Assembly (NCBI GenBank): GCA_023390815.1
Contig: JAEWCC010000020.1
Span: forward strand, 1 to 64,000
Origin: Bacillota bacterium
GTDB lineage: Bacteria; Bacillota; Clostridia; Christensenellales; SZUA-584
DNA: 64,000 bases
Direction of reading: 5' to 3'
A program made the position numbers and the translations under genes. Below the pieces are notes generated by a model. That model was not told the origin of the DNA, made no database searches, and saw only the letters and a program-made list of their open reading frames with translations. This document shows, in pieces, positions 40,320 to 47,716 of this stretch. Every line of letters starts with the position of its first letter. Positions within the stretch are counted from its first letter, which is position 1.

Positions 40320-40781
40320 TTATTCCTCGTCTCCGAGGAACTCGGTTACCTTGTCCGTAAACAGTATGCCATCAAGGTGATCGATCTCATGGCAGAAGCA
40401 TTTGGCCATATCGTCTTGCGCCGAAAGATCGAGAACCTCGCCGTTCTCGTTGAGAGCGCGTACCTTCACACTCACAGGGCGCTTTAGCCGCCCCCATACC
40501 CCTGGCACGCTGAGGCACCCTTCCTCCACATCGTGTTCGCCCTCGGCCTCCACGATTTCCGGGTTGATAAGCCGCAGCAATCCGTCCGGAGTATCTACCA
40601 CGATGAGCCTGCGCAGCACGCCAATCTGAGGCGCCGCAAGGCCTGCCCCATTGCCGACGCTTTGCAGCGTATCCGCAAGGTCGTCAAGATGCTGCCGTAT
40701 CCTTGGGGTTATTTCCGCAACGGGCTTGCATTTCCCGCGCAGCACCTCGTCATCCTGCGTGCGTATTTCCTTGAGCGCCAT
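40320..40781 (-). CDS. def: Peptide deformylase
   Basis: A 153-residue metalloenzyme that removes the formyl group from new proteins. The three family motifs are present: GAGLAAPQIG (motif 1), EEGCLSVPG with the metal-binding Cys (motif 2) and CHEIDHLDGILF (motif 3, HExxH). Length is normal. The start follows TTCGGAGGTATTGG. Monocistronic, divergent from the c-di-AMP riboswitch. Confidence 0.97.
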   Translation of the reverse strand: MALKEIRTQDDEVLRGKCKPVAEITPRIRQHLDDLADTLQSVGNGAGLAAPQIGVLRRLIVVDTPDGLLRLINPEIVEAEGEHDVEEGCLSVPGVWGRLKRPVSVKVRALNENGEVLDLSAQDDMAKCFCHEIDHLDGILFTDKVTEFLGDEE

Positions 40782-40888
40782 CCAATACCTCCGAAATTCC
40801 TGCGAATTTTACACACTGCGTATAATAAATCAAAATACGTTCCCCGGCAACCTTTTTTATCGTTTTTATGCGAATATTCAAGGCAAAC

Positions 40889-40917
40889 TTGACATATTAT
40901 CCAATAGACACTATAAT
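40889..40917 (+). promoter_or_regulatory. Consensus housekeeping promoter of the c-di-AMP riboswitch leader
   Basis: TTGACA (40889-40894) and TATAAT (40912-40917), both perfect consensus, 17 bases apart. It would be very strong unless limited downstream, which fits riboswitch control. Confidence 0.93.
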
Positions 40918-40927
40918 AAATACAATA

Positions 40928-41048
40928 TCCAGTTGCTGAATCTCCGGAAACGGAGAACGGGAGAACCAACTTTTGGGGTGAATCCGATTTATCGGTAGGG
41001 TACCTTTCAACCCGAACCCGTCAGCTAATCTCGTAAGCGCATGAGGGG
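40928..41048 (+). promoter_or_regulatory. Cyclic di-AMP riboswitch (ydaO/yuaA type)
   Basis: The conserved parts appear in order: GCTGAATCTCCGGAAACGGA, GAACGGGAGAACCAACTTTT, GGGGTGAATCC, TAGGGTACCTTTCAACCCGA and ACCCGTCAGCTAATCTCGTA. These are the invariant blocks of the ydaO aptamer. Binding of c-di-AMP normally promotes termination. Downstream are a short TTTTTTAG...CTAAAAA hairpin (possible anti-terminator part) and a terminator. Confidence 0.93.
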
Positions 41049-41079
41049 GGAATTTTTTTAGTATTCTAAAAATTTATCC

Positions 41080-41109
41080 TGCGCTTGCTGCTTTGCGAGC
41101 GCATTTTTA
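41080..41109 (+). terminator. Terminator of the c-di-AMP riboswitch
   Basis: TGCGCTTGC and GCGAGCGCA pair (one G-U) around TGCTTT-type loop bases and are followed by TTTTTAT. It lies between the aptamer and the dapB-like start. Confidence 0.85.
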
Positions 41110-41172
41110 TTTGGGCAAAAGCGGTGTGCAATAAAACGGACTATGGCGGCAACGCCAGGAAAGGAGCAGGAA

Positions 41173-41991
41173 ATGATCAACGTTGCGATTTGCGGAATCG
41201 GAAGAGCGGGTCTCGAAGTTGTGCGCACGGTGCGCGACAGCCGCAAATACAATATTGTGGCCGCATTCTGCCGGGACCAGAGTGAGAAAGCGGGGCTCGA
41301 TGTCGGCGAGTTATCGCTGACGGGCAAAATGGGCATTGATGCGACGCCCATCACAAGGGCACACGAAATTTTCTGCAGCACACGGATAGACGTAGTCATC
41401 GATTTTTCCAGTCACGAGGCAAGCTGGCAGCTGCTGAATGTTTGCAAGTCCTACGCAGTGCCATGCGTTGTATGCACCACGGGTTTTACCGAAGATGAGT
41501 TATCGCGCATGCAGCGGCTGGTCCGCAGCGCAAAGATGGGCGTTGTATACGCGCCCAATGTGACAGTCGGTATCAACGTGCTCATGTCTCTGCTTAAAAC
41601 CGTAGCGCATGCGCTCCCCTTCTTCGACTATCAGATCACTGAGATGCACCACAGCCACAAGACGGACCGCCCCTCGGGCACGGCAAAGCGTATCGCGGAA
41701 GCTTTGGAAGGCGAGCTGCCCGATATTCCCGTCAGCCATATTCCGATCAACTCGGTGCGCGCAGGCGGCTTTATCGGCGTGCATGAGGTGCTTGCCGTGG
41801 GCGAGTACGAGAAAATCTCGATATCTCACGAATCCTTCTCCCGCAAGGCGTTCGCGCAGGGCGCGCTGATGGCGGCCGACTTCATCGTAAGCCGCAAAGG
41901 ATGGTACTACATGGAGGATGTCATCGATGTCCGCTCCATACTGCGCAATGACGAATATATAGAGCCGCGGAAGAATATCATCCAGGCATAG
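41173..41991 (+). CDS. DapB-like dihydrodipicolinate reductase under c-di-AMP control
   Basis: A 272-residue protein. A Rossmann start (MINVAICGIGRAGLEVVRTV) and CTTGF in VVCTTGFTEDEL are followed by the catalytic signature EMHHSHKTDRPSGTAKRIAE. The last is the DapB E-x-HH-x-x-K-x-D-x-PSGTA motif. It should reduce the DapA product with NAD(P)H, feeding meso-DAP and lysine. It is placed alone behind a c-di-AMP riboswitch rather than with other dap genes, so a specialised or variant substrate is possible. The ATG at 41173 has GGAAAGGAGCAGGA. Confidence 0.85.
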   Translation: MINVAICGIGRAGLEVVRTVRDSRKYNIVAAFCRDQSEKAGLDVGELSLTGKMGIDATPITRAHEIFCSTRIDVVIDFSSHEASWQLLNVCKSYAVPCVVCTTGFTEDELSRMQRLVRSAKMGVVYAPNVTVGINVLMSLLKTVAHALPFFDYQITEMHHSHKTDRPSGTAKRIAEALEGELPDIPVSHIPINSVRAGGFIGVHEVLAVGEYEKISISHESFSRKAFAQGALMAADFIVSRKGWYYMEDVIDVRSILRNDEYIEPRKNIIQA

Positions 41992-42041
41992 GATTATTCT
42001 CCGTGTGCGTTCCAGGTGCCCGCAAGGTATCTGATATCGTT

Positions 42042-42719
42042 CTACCCTGCAAAGCCGGTTTCCTCCTGCCGGCTTTGTTCTTTTTGTCCGCTAGCGCAGA
42101 GGCCGCTTACGGCGTCCGCCAAAGCTTTGCCCAGTGTGGCGTGCGCATCCGCTTCCAGATGGATGCCGTCTGCTGCGCATACCGATATCACAGAGGATGC
42201 ATCGAAAAAGCCGCATCCGCAGCGCTGTGCAACAGCGGCATAATGCGCCGGCATGCGCTTGCTGCGCTCCCGGGCGTCTTCGCCGAACATTTCCGCGAAA
42301 TCGGTTAGGGCCCGCACGCTCGCCGGACACACGAGCAGTACCTTGGGCGCACGGTGCTGCGGCCCCGCTTCACTCGAGAGAATCAGCCGTACCAGCTTTT
42401 CTGCCCCCGCCGCAATATCATAAGCGGACAGCGAAAACCGCCGTTTTAAGTCGTTCGTGCCCAGCATCAAAACCACGAGGTCGATCGGCTTTTGTGTTTC
42501 AAGGCAAGGACGCAGGTACGTTTCCCCATTCTTATCGCCTTCAATCGGGTCGTCCCACACTGTCGTGCGTCCGTTGAGGCCCTCTTCGATCACGCGGTAT
42601 CCCTCTCCCAGCGCTGTCTGCATGACGCCCGTCCAGCGCACGTCCGGCGCAAAACGCTCTCCCGTGCCGCCCACATACCCCCAGGTATTCGAATCCCCGT
42701 AACAAAGCACCGTCTTCAT
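42042..42719 (-). CDS. SGNH/GDSL-family hydrolase
   Basis: A 225-residue enzyme with block I LCYGDSNTWGY (nucleophile Ser in GDSN), block III LMLGTNDLKRRF and block V DGIHLEADAH. All catalytic positions of the SGNH hydrolase family are present. There is no signal peptide, so it acts in the cytoplasm as an esterase or lipase-like enzyme. The substrate is unknown. Its 3' end overlaps the terminator of the convergent dapB-like gene. Confidence 0.9.
   Translation of the reverse strand: MKTVLCYGDSNTWGYVGGTGERFAPDVRWTGVMQTALGEGYRVIEEGLNGRTTVWDDPIEGDKNGETYLRPCLETQKPIDLVVLMLGTNDLKRRFSLSAYDIAAGAEKLVRLILSSEAGPQHRAPKVLLVCPASVRALTDFAEMFGEDARERSKRMPAHYAAVAQRCGCGFFDASSVISVCAADGIHLEADAHATLGKALADAVSGLCASGQKEQSRQEETGFAG
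42050..42085 (+). terminator. Terminator of the dapB-like gene, inside the end of the SGNH hydrolase gene
   Basis: CAAAGCCGG (42050-42058) and CCGGCTTTG (42069-42077) followed by TTCTTTTT. The hairpin lies within the last codons of the opposite-strand gene. Confidence 0.9.
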
Positions 42720-42868
42720 ACTGCTCTCCTCGACTATAATTTCGCTGTATTATTCTTCACACACCTGACAATATCCTTCAAAGGATTGAACCCCCATGTA
42801 TATGATTTGAAATCGGAAGAGATGATGTCACCAGCCCTCGGTTCTTTTGCCTGTGCTCTGGTGCGGTA

Positions 42869-42894
42869 TAAAAAAGCAGCGTCCATGCTGCTTC
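42869..42894 (-). terminator. Intrinsic terminator after the small membrane protein
   Basis: On the minus strand AAGCAGC-ATGGAC-GCTGCTT followed by TTTT, just past the stop at 42909. Confidence 0.88.
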
Positions 42895-42908
42895 GGCTCT
42901 TTTCCGGT

Positions 42909-43103
42909 TTATTTCGCATCCGGTCGTTTACGTTTCAGAGCTATTAAAAGCGCAGTGACATTGGTTATCAGTATGGTGATGGCAAAAACCCAGTCAAACC
43001 AATCGTCAATGGACAGTACATTGGCCTTGTCTAAAAAATACAGTACGGCTATAACAATTATCATCAATAACAAAATGATTAAAGGGACTTTTGTCCGGTT
43101 CAT
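42909..43103 (-). CDS. Small two-span membrane protein downstream of the DraG-like gene
   Basis: A 64-residue protein starting MNRTKVPLIILLLMIIVIAV, with two hydrophobic segments and a basic C-terminus LKRKRPDAK. It lies 10-25 bases after the ADP-ribosylglycohydrolase-like gene in the same direction and ends in a terminator. The ATG at 43103 (GGTG upstream) is preferred; a GTG at 43118 is the alternative. Family not recognised. Confidence 0.65.
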   Translation of the reverse strand: MNRTKVPLIILLLMIIVIAVLYFLDKANVLSIDDWFDWVFAITILITNVTALLIALKRKRPDAK

Positions 43104-43127
43104 CCTGTACACCGCCACTTCTTTGAT

Positions 43128-44057
43128 TTACCCTGCCTGTTTCTGGAACGCGCCGCATACGGCCTCGATGATGTCGGCCCGCGCCAGCGAGTTCAGCCAT
43201 TCCGAAGGGATGCTGCCGTATCCGTAGCAAATACCGGCCATGCCGCCCGCGACAGCGCCCACCGTATCAGTGTCCTCGCCGAGGTTGACCGCGCACAGCA
43301 CGCACTCGCGATAGCTGTTTGTATTGAGCAGGCACCATACAGCGGCTTCCAACGTATCCACAACGTAACCGCTGGAGCGGATCTCTTCCTCCGGCAATTC
43401 CGCAATATTGCCGAACAGACGCTGATAGTGACTCAGCTCGCTTGCGTGATCGCCGGTCTCATAATACCCCCGGCATTCCTCGAGCGCGCGTGATACCGCG
43501 TCCGCCGGGCTGCGCCCGTCCAGCAGCGCAACGCCAATGCGCACGTAAATGCCCGAAGCGATGAGGGCGCGCGGATGCGCGTGGGTCAGCATGGTCAGGC
43601 TGTGCGCGATATCCATGCATTTATCCATCGGCATATTCCGGACGATATACACGGCCGGCAGCATGCGCATCAGCGCGCCGTTGCCGTTGTCGCGCTCGGT
43701 ACGGCCTCCGCAAAGCAGCGGCGGCGTGCCTTCGCGAAAGCGGCTCAGCGCGCGCCCGGTTGCAGCGCCGATGTCGAACGCGTAGCCATGCGGCGTGTAC
43801 TCGCCTCCGATCCACCAGCTGCAGAATTTCTTCATGATGTCGTCATAATCGACGCCGCCCGCCGATAGGCTGTCGGCCAGACACAGTGTCATTGACGTAT
43901 CGTCCGACCAGGTGCCTTTGGGCTGATGATGCGTTCCCTTTGCACGCATGTCCGTCACAGGATTTTCCCGCAGCGTTTCCCGCTGCATAAACTCCACCGG
44001 CACGCCCAGCGCGTCTGCGACCGCCAGGCCGAATATGCCGCTTCTAACTTCCATCAT
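43128..44057 (-). CDS. ADP-ribosylglycohydrolase (DraG-like) family protein
   Basis: A 309-residue enzyme starting MMEVRSGIFGLAVADALGVP. It has TWSDDTSMTLCLADSL (metal-binding Asp cluster), CMDIAHSLTMLTHAHPRA and GEDTDTVGAVAGGMAGI at the C-terminus. These are the hallmark metal sites of the family. Such enzymes remove ADP-ribose from proteins or process related N-glycosides. It overlaps the end of the HD gene upstream and is followed by a small membrane protein. No DraT-like ADP-ribosyltransferase is nearby. Confidence 0.9.
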   Translation of the reverse strand: MMEVRSGIFGLAVADALGVPVEFMQRETLRENPVTDMRAKGTHHQPKGTWSDDTSMTLCLADSLSAGGVDYDDIMKKFCSWWIGGEYTPHGYAFDIGAATGRALSRFREGTPPLLCGGRTERDNGNGALMRMLPAVYIVRNMPMDKCMDIAHSLTMLTHAHPRALIASGIYVRIGVALLDGRSPADAVSRALEECRGYYETGDHASELSHYQRLFGNIAELPEEEIRSSGYVVDTLEAAVWCLLNTNSYRECVLCAVNLGEDTDTVGAVAGGMAGICYGYGSIPSEWLNSLARADIIEAVCGAFQKQAG

Positions 44058-44061
44058 TGCC

Positions 44062-44649
44062 TCACTCCGTTTTGATATATCGGTGGTAGCGCCTGTCGTC
44101 CTCGAACATGTGCGCCTGCCAGTAGTCCGCATAATGCAGCAGCAGTGTCAGCGGTTCTTCGCGGTGCGCGACCGGCTCGTTTTCGGGGATATACTGCCCG
44201 TCGTGGCAGCAAATTGCCTGCGCCTCCTCGTCGGAAAGCGGGATATGCTGCGCCACGAGATACAGGCTGCGCACTCCGAGACCCATCGCGGTCACTTCGG
44301 GATTGTAAAGGTAGCCGCCGCAGCTGCTGTTGTCCTTGATATACAGCGGTTTGCCCGGCCCGCCCAGCTTGCCCACGTCGTGAAAAAGCCCGCAGATTAC
44401 CGCACTCTCGTCATCCACCGACGGCAACAGCGCTTCTTTGAACGCAATCAGCTGATACGCCACCCCCACAGAGTGCATGAGCAGGCCTTTTTCGCAGCTC
44501 AAATGAAACCTCGTGCTTGCGGGCGACGTAAGCCATGCCGTTTCCTGCTCCAAATACGTAATAAAGGCTTCAAATGCCTCTTTGCGGCACGTGATGCGGG
44601 TTTTGAGTTCTTCATACAGCGAGTCCACATTCACGGGCGTTATACGCAT
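44062..44649 (-). CDS. HD-domain phosphohydrolase
   Basis: A 195-residue protein with an HD superfamily core: LLMHSVGVAYQLI near residue 55, CGLFHDVGKLG near residue 85, and later HDGQYI and LLLHYADYW. This is a nucleotide or nucleic-acid phosphohydrolase fold; the substrate is unknown. The ATG at 44649 has AGGAGCTATCG; the longer frame to 44688 lacks support. The DraG-like gene starts 4 bases before its stop ends, giving tight coupling. Confidence 0.85.
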   Translation of the reverse strand: MRITPVNVDSLYEELKTRITCRKEAFEAFITYLEQETAWLTSPASTRFHLSCEKGLLMHSVGVAYQLIAFKEALLPSVDDESAVICGLFHDVGKLGGPGKPLYIKDNSSCGGYLYNPEVTAMGLGVRSLYLVAQHIPLSDEEAQAICCHDGQYIPENEPVAHREEPLTLLLHYADYWQAHMFEDDRRYHRYIKTE

Positions 44650-44689
44650 CGATAGCTCCTTTTTCTCCACGTCTGCGGTCCGTAGCAAA

Positions 44690-44723
44690 ACAAAATCGGG
44701 GCGGTTTCGTACCCGTCCCGATT
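44690..44723 (-). terminator. Intrinsic terminator of the padR-HAAS operon
   Basis: ATCGGGACGG and CCGCCCCGAT on the minus strand form a stem (one G-U pair) followed by TTTTG, about 55 bases past the HAAS-gene stop. Confidence 0.85.
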
Positions 44724-44774
44724 ATTATAGCATACAGTTAAACCTATTTCTACCACTTAAATCATATTTTTACC

Positions 44775-45815
44775 CTATGCAGCGCTGGGCTCACGATGGC
44801 GCAGCGCCCGCGCAAATGCGGTGATGCTGTCCACGACGTTGCCGAATACCGCGAGGCCCACCAGGATCTTGGGGAATATGCTCCAGATATGGGCAACAGT
44901 CGAATCCGCGCCCCATCCCGCGCTCAACGTGGTAACAAAGTTCGGATTCCATATTGCGGGACCTCCGTATACCCAGATAAACAGGATCAGCGAGGCGGCG
45001 TTGATGATGGTGGTTGCGATAGCCAGACGCACCGTGTAGCGACCTTCCGCAAGGCGGAATACCTCTTTGACAATGCCGAGACATATGATGATCACGACAA
45101 AGGGCATCAGCTGCTGCAGCGCCGTGAGGTTGAATATCGGCACAATGTTAGGTACCGTCGCCCCTATTACGCTGGCCGATTCACCCGGCTGAAGGAAATA
45201 CACGCCCAAAAGCTGCGGAGCAGTCGTAATCAGTATCAGCCACAGGATCGAGAAGATGATACCCACAATGGGCTCGCTTTTCTTGATCTGCGCTTTCTGT
45301 TCCGGTACGGGCGGCAAATCGCCCGGTTTCCATTCGGAGCGTTTCCATGGCCTTTCGCGCGCAAAGTGTTCCATGATCGCAAACACCGCCGTTACCCACG
45401 CAAACGCCTGCACCAATCCGGAGAATATTGTCGCAAAGAACATTCCGATCGTCACCCAAACGTTTTGGGGCGGCGTCACGATATTTCCGATGATCTGTGC
45501 GAGCGCCATGCCAAACGCCACCGCCGCCAGCACGATCTTGAGGATAAGCCAGTACGTATCGAAATATTCCGGCCCGATCAAAAACCGACTGTTGCCCTTG
45601 TATTTGGCAGCCAGCTCGAACGGATGCCCCAATTCCTTCAATACTGCCTCGACATCTGCCTTGCCGGGGCTGGCGGTGCGCGCCGACAGCATATCGTCGA
45701 TGAGCCCGCGCAGTTCCTTTTCGATATCCGCACGCTGCGCCTGCGGCAGCTGCTTCACCACCTGATAGACGTAGCGGTCGATCAGGTCGTTCATTCCCTT
45801 CTGTTCATTTTGCAT
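44775..45815 (-). CDS. HAAS-domain membrane protein, partner of PadR
   Basis: A 346-residue protein starting MQNEQKGMNDLIDRYVYQVV. The first 70 residues (VVKQLPQAQRADIEKELRGL) match the HAAS helical domain that is often encoded after PadR regulators. It is followed by about six membrane segments. The ATG at 45815 has GAAGGAGGGAAAGGGT. It overlaps the padR stop by 11 bases. Such pairs are thought to control membrane stress or drug response; the regulator and the membrane protein probably interact. Confidence 0.85.
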   Translation of the reverse strand: MQNEQKGMNDLIDRYVYQVVKQLPQAQRADIEKELRGLIDDMLSARTASPGKADVEAVLKELGHPFELAAKYKGNSRFLIGPEYFDTYWLILKIVLAAVAFGMALAQIIGNIVTPPQNVWVTIGMFFATIFSGLVQAFAWVTAVFAIMEHFARERPWKRSEWKPGDLPPVPEQKAQIKKSEPIVGIIFSILWLILITTAPQLLGVYFLQPGESASVIGATVPNIVPIFNLTALQQLMPFVVIIICLGIVKEVFRLAEGRYTVRLAIATTIINAASLILFIWVYGGPAIWNPNFVTTLSAGWGADSTVAHIWSIFPKILVGLAVFGNVVDSITAFARALRHREPSAA

Positions 45816-46158
45816 ACCCTTTCCCTCCTTCAATCATCGCGTCCATGGTCCTCTCCATGTCCGCCCATTCGGCACACAGCCGCTGATATACCATTGCGCC
45901 TTGCGCGCTTTGCACATAATATTTCCTCGGTTTGGCACCCGAGGTCTCCCATTCGCTTTGCAACAAGCCCTGCTTCTCCAATCGCCGCATCAGCGGGTAG
46001 AGCGTACCCGGTTCGATGCGCATCCCTTTTTGCTCCAGCGCCTCGGTCAGCGCATACCCGTAGCGCGGTTCTTTGAGCAGCGCGAGCACGCTTAGCACCA
46101 CCACACCCCGCCGAAGCTCCTGCTGCAACCCTGAAAATACGCTTTCCATGTCTTCCAT
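45805..46158 (-). CDS. PadR-family transcriptional regulator
   Basis: A 117-residue winged-helix regulator with ELRRGVVVLSVLALLKEPRYGYALTE (N-terminal helix-turn-helix, residues about 15-40) and IEPGTLYPLMRRLEKQGLL, the PadR wing motif. The ATG at 46158 has GAGGTGA; an in-frame ATG at 46149 is a weaker choice. It is first in a two-gene operon with the HAAS protein and lies under a good promoter. Confidence 0.92.
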   Translation of the reverse strand: MEDMESVFSGLQQELRRGVVVLSVLALLKEPRYGYALTEALEQKGMRIEPGTLYPLMRRLEKQGLLQSEWETSGAKPRKYYVQSAQGAMVYQRLCAEWADMERTMDAMIEGGKGYAK

Positions 46159-46176
46159 TGGTCTCACCTCACCCGT

Positions 46177-46206
46177 ATTATACTGTACGACGCACACTAT
46201 TGTCAA
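46177..46206 (-). promoter_or_regulatory. Promoter of the padR operon
   Basis: On the minus strand TTGACA (46201-46206) and TATAAT (46177-46182), an 18-base spacer, 19 bases before the ATG. Both hexamers are consensus. Confidence 0.85.
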
Positions 46207-46299
46207 TATTACTTTATATCAAATTTTTTATTAATAATTAATTTTTATTGATACGCTATACATTTTATTAATTTTTCGAGGTTGCGCTGGCCCCCAAAC

Positions 46300-46327
46300 A
46301 AGAAAAGGCTCCGCAAAGCGGAGCCTC
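46300..46327 (-). terminator. Intrinsic terminator of the surface-protein gene
   Basis: On the minus strand AGGCTCCGC-TTT-GCGGAGCCT followed by TTTTC. Directly past the stop at 46341. Confidence 0.92.
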
Positions 46328-46340
46328 ATCACTCAATCCG

Positions 46341-47675
46341 TTATTCGAGATCGTCTTCCGGGCTGTCGTCCGATTCGCCCGCATCGTCCGGCACTTCCGG
46401 CGCAAACAGGCTGTCCGCCGCCGCGGCTTTGGGCCGCCTTCTGAACAGACCGGAGCGCGTAAACACCATCGTGAGCAGCATGCCGATCAGCGCGGCGGCT
46501 ACGAGCGCGACAATCAGCGGCGCGTAGGGGATACCAAACCACTGCTCCATCGGGCTCAGTGCCGATACAGCCAGACCGTCGTTCTGTGCGGGCTGCGCCT
46601 CCGGCGTGACAGTCGGCGCAGGCGTGGGTTCCGGTGTGGCGGTGGGCTCGGGCGTGGGCTGGGTCAGAATGCCCGCTGCGCCTTCAATCAGCGTATTGGA
46701 GATGAAGTAGCTCGAGCAATGGTAAATCTCCACGGTTACATAGCCTTCGCCGTCCACGATGCACTGCTGCTTGCCCTCGACAACGCCCGACTCATTGTAG
46801 TAATAATACAGGTATACGACGTCGCCCGGCAGGTTTTGCTCCGCCTTGAAGCGGTACGTGAAACGTCCGGGGAGAGCGCCGGAATGCTTGAAGTGCAGCT
46901 GATAGGCGTCCGCGCCGCCCGCGGCGGTGGAAAGCGCCCCATCCTTGTCCATCGTCAGGCCTAAATCGATACCTGTCAGACCCTCCGGCAGCGCACTCAG
47001 CGCAGCGCCGTCGATGGTGCAAGAATACGCCCCGAAATCCACCTTGAGCACGCCCTGCTTCTCCTTGAGCGAAGCCAGCACCGAAGCGGGCACCGTGGTA
47101 TCGTTAGTCATCTGCATGTCGTACTCGGCACCCTGTGCAATAGCCGGAACCTCGATCGCCGCGAGCGCCCAGCCCGTAGGTGCGGGCGTCGGCATGGCGG
47201 GAGCCTGTGTGCTTTGCGAACCGGATGAGCCGGAGTGGCTGGAAGAAGGTTTCGACGTGGAAGCAGGTCTCGGCGTGGAAGCAGGCTTGGCAATTACGGT
47301 AATCGTTTTTGTTTCATTGAAGCTATGCTCTGAACCGTCTGCATCCACCGAATAAGACCCGCTTAAGGTTATGGTGTAGGTCTTACCGGGAGCCGCATCG
47401 GATGGTATCTTTACAGAAATTGATGCGCTGGCCGATAAAGATACATCTCCCATTTTAGTACCGTTATCAGCGGCCAATGTCCCAGTCTGCCCCAATCCGG
47501 AAACAGTCGCCAATAAACTGCTTCCCGTGTAACTTGCCTTGCCCTTATACTCGTATGTGGAGCCTGCGTAAACCTTGCTATCCCCACTGATGCTGCAACC
47601 TGCAAAAGCGGTTAAAACCCCTACCGTTGAAACAATGAGCACTGCCGCAACCAGCAGCGCAAGAAATTTTTTCAT
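46341..47675 (-). CDS. Surface protein with signal peptide, Pro/Ser-rich linkers and C-terminal membrane anchor
   Basis: A 444-residue protein with a signal peptide (MKKFLALLVAAVLIV...AFA), an N-terminal Ig-like or beta-rich region (about 25-130), two low-complexity Ser/Pro/Thr linkers (about 131-165 and 340-365) flanking a second beta-rich domain, and a membrane segment near 388-412 ending in an acidic tail. It would be anchored in the cytoplasmic membrane with most of the chain outside. No catalytic motif is visible. It precedes the two dockerin-bearing proteins on the same strand and may interact with them. Family unknown. Confidence 0.7.
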   Translation of the reverse strand: MKKFLALLVAAVLIVSTVGVLTAFAGCSISGDSKVYAGSTYEYKGKASYTGSSLLATVSGLGQTGTLAADNGTKMGDVSLSASASISVKIPSDAAPGKTYTITLSGSYSVDADGSEHSFNETKTITVIAKPASTPRPASTSKPSSSHSGSSGSQSTQAPAMPTPAPTGWALAAIEVPAIAQGAEYDMQMTNDTTVPASVLASLKEKQGVLKVDFGAYSCTIDGAALSALPEGLTGIDLGLTMDKDGALSTAAGGADAYQLHFKHSGALPGRFTYRFKAEQNLPGDVVYLYYYYNESGVVEGKQQCIVDGEGYVTVEIYHCSSYFISNTLIEGAAGILTQPTPEPTATPEPTPAPTVTPEAQPAQNDGLAVSALSPMEQWFGIPYAPLIVALVAAALIGMLLTMVFTRSGLFRRRPKAAAADSLFAPEVPDDAGESDDSPEDDLE

Positions 47676-47716
47676 AGCCTCTCCTTTTCTGTCTTCAATG
47701 TTGCCGCCGCCACCAA

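Noticed and set aside
40928..41048. The leader before the DapB-like gene as a lysine riboswitch or T-box
   Set aside because: The conserved blocks match the c-di-AMP ydaO/yuaA aptamer, not the lysine L-box, and there is no T-box UGGN bulge sequence.
44796..46076. A 426-codon plus-strand frame
   Set aside because: It is antisense to the HAAS and PadR genes, which have good start sites and known motifs; composition is Arg/His-rich.
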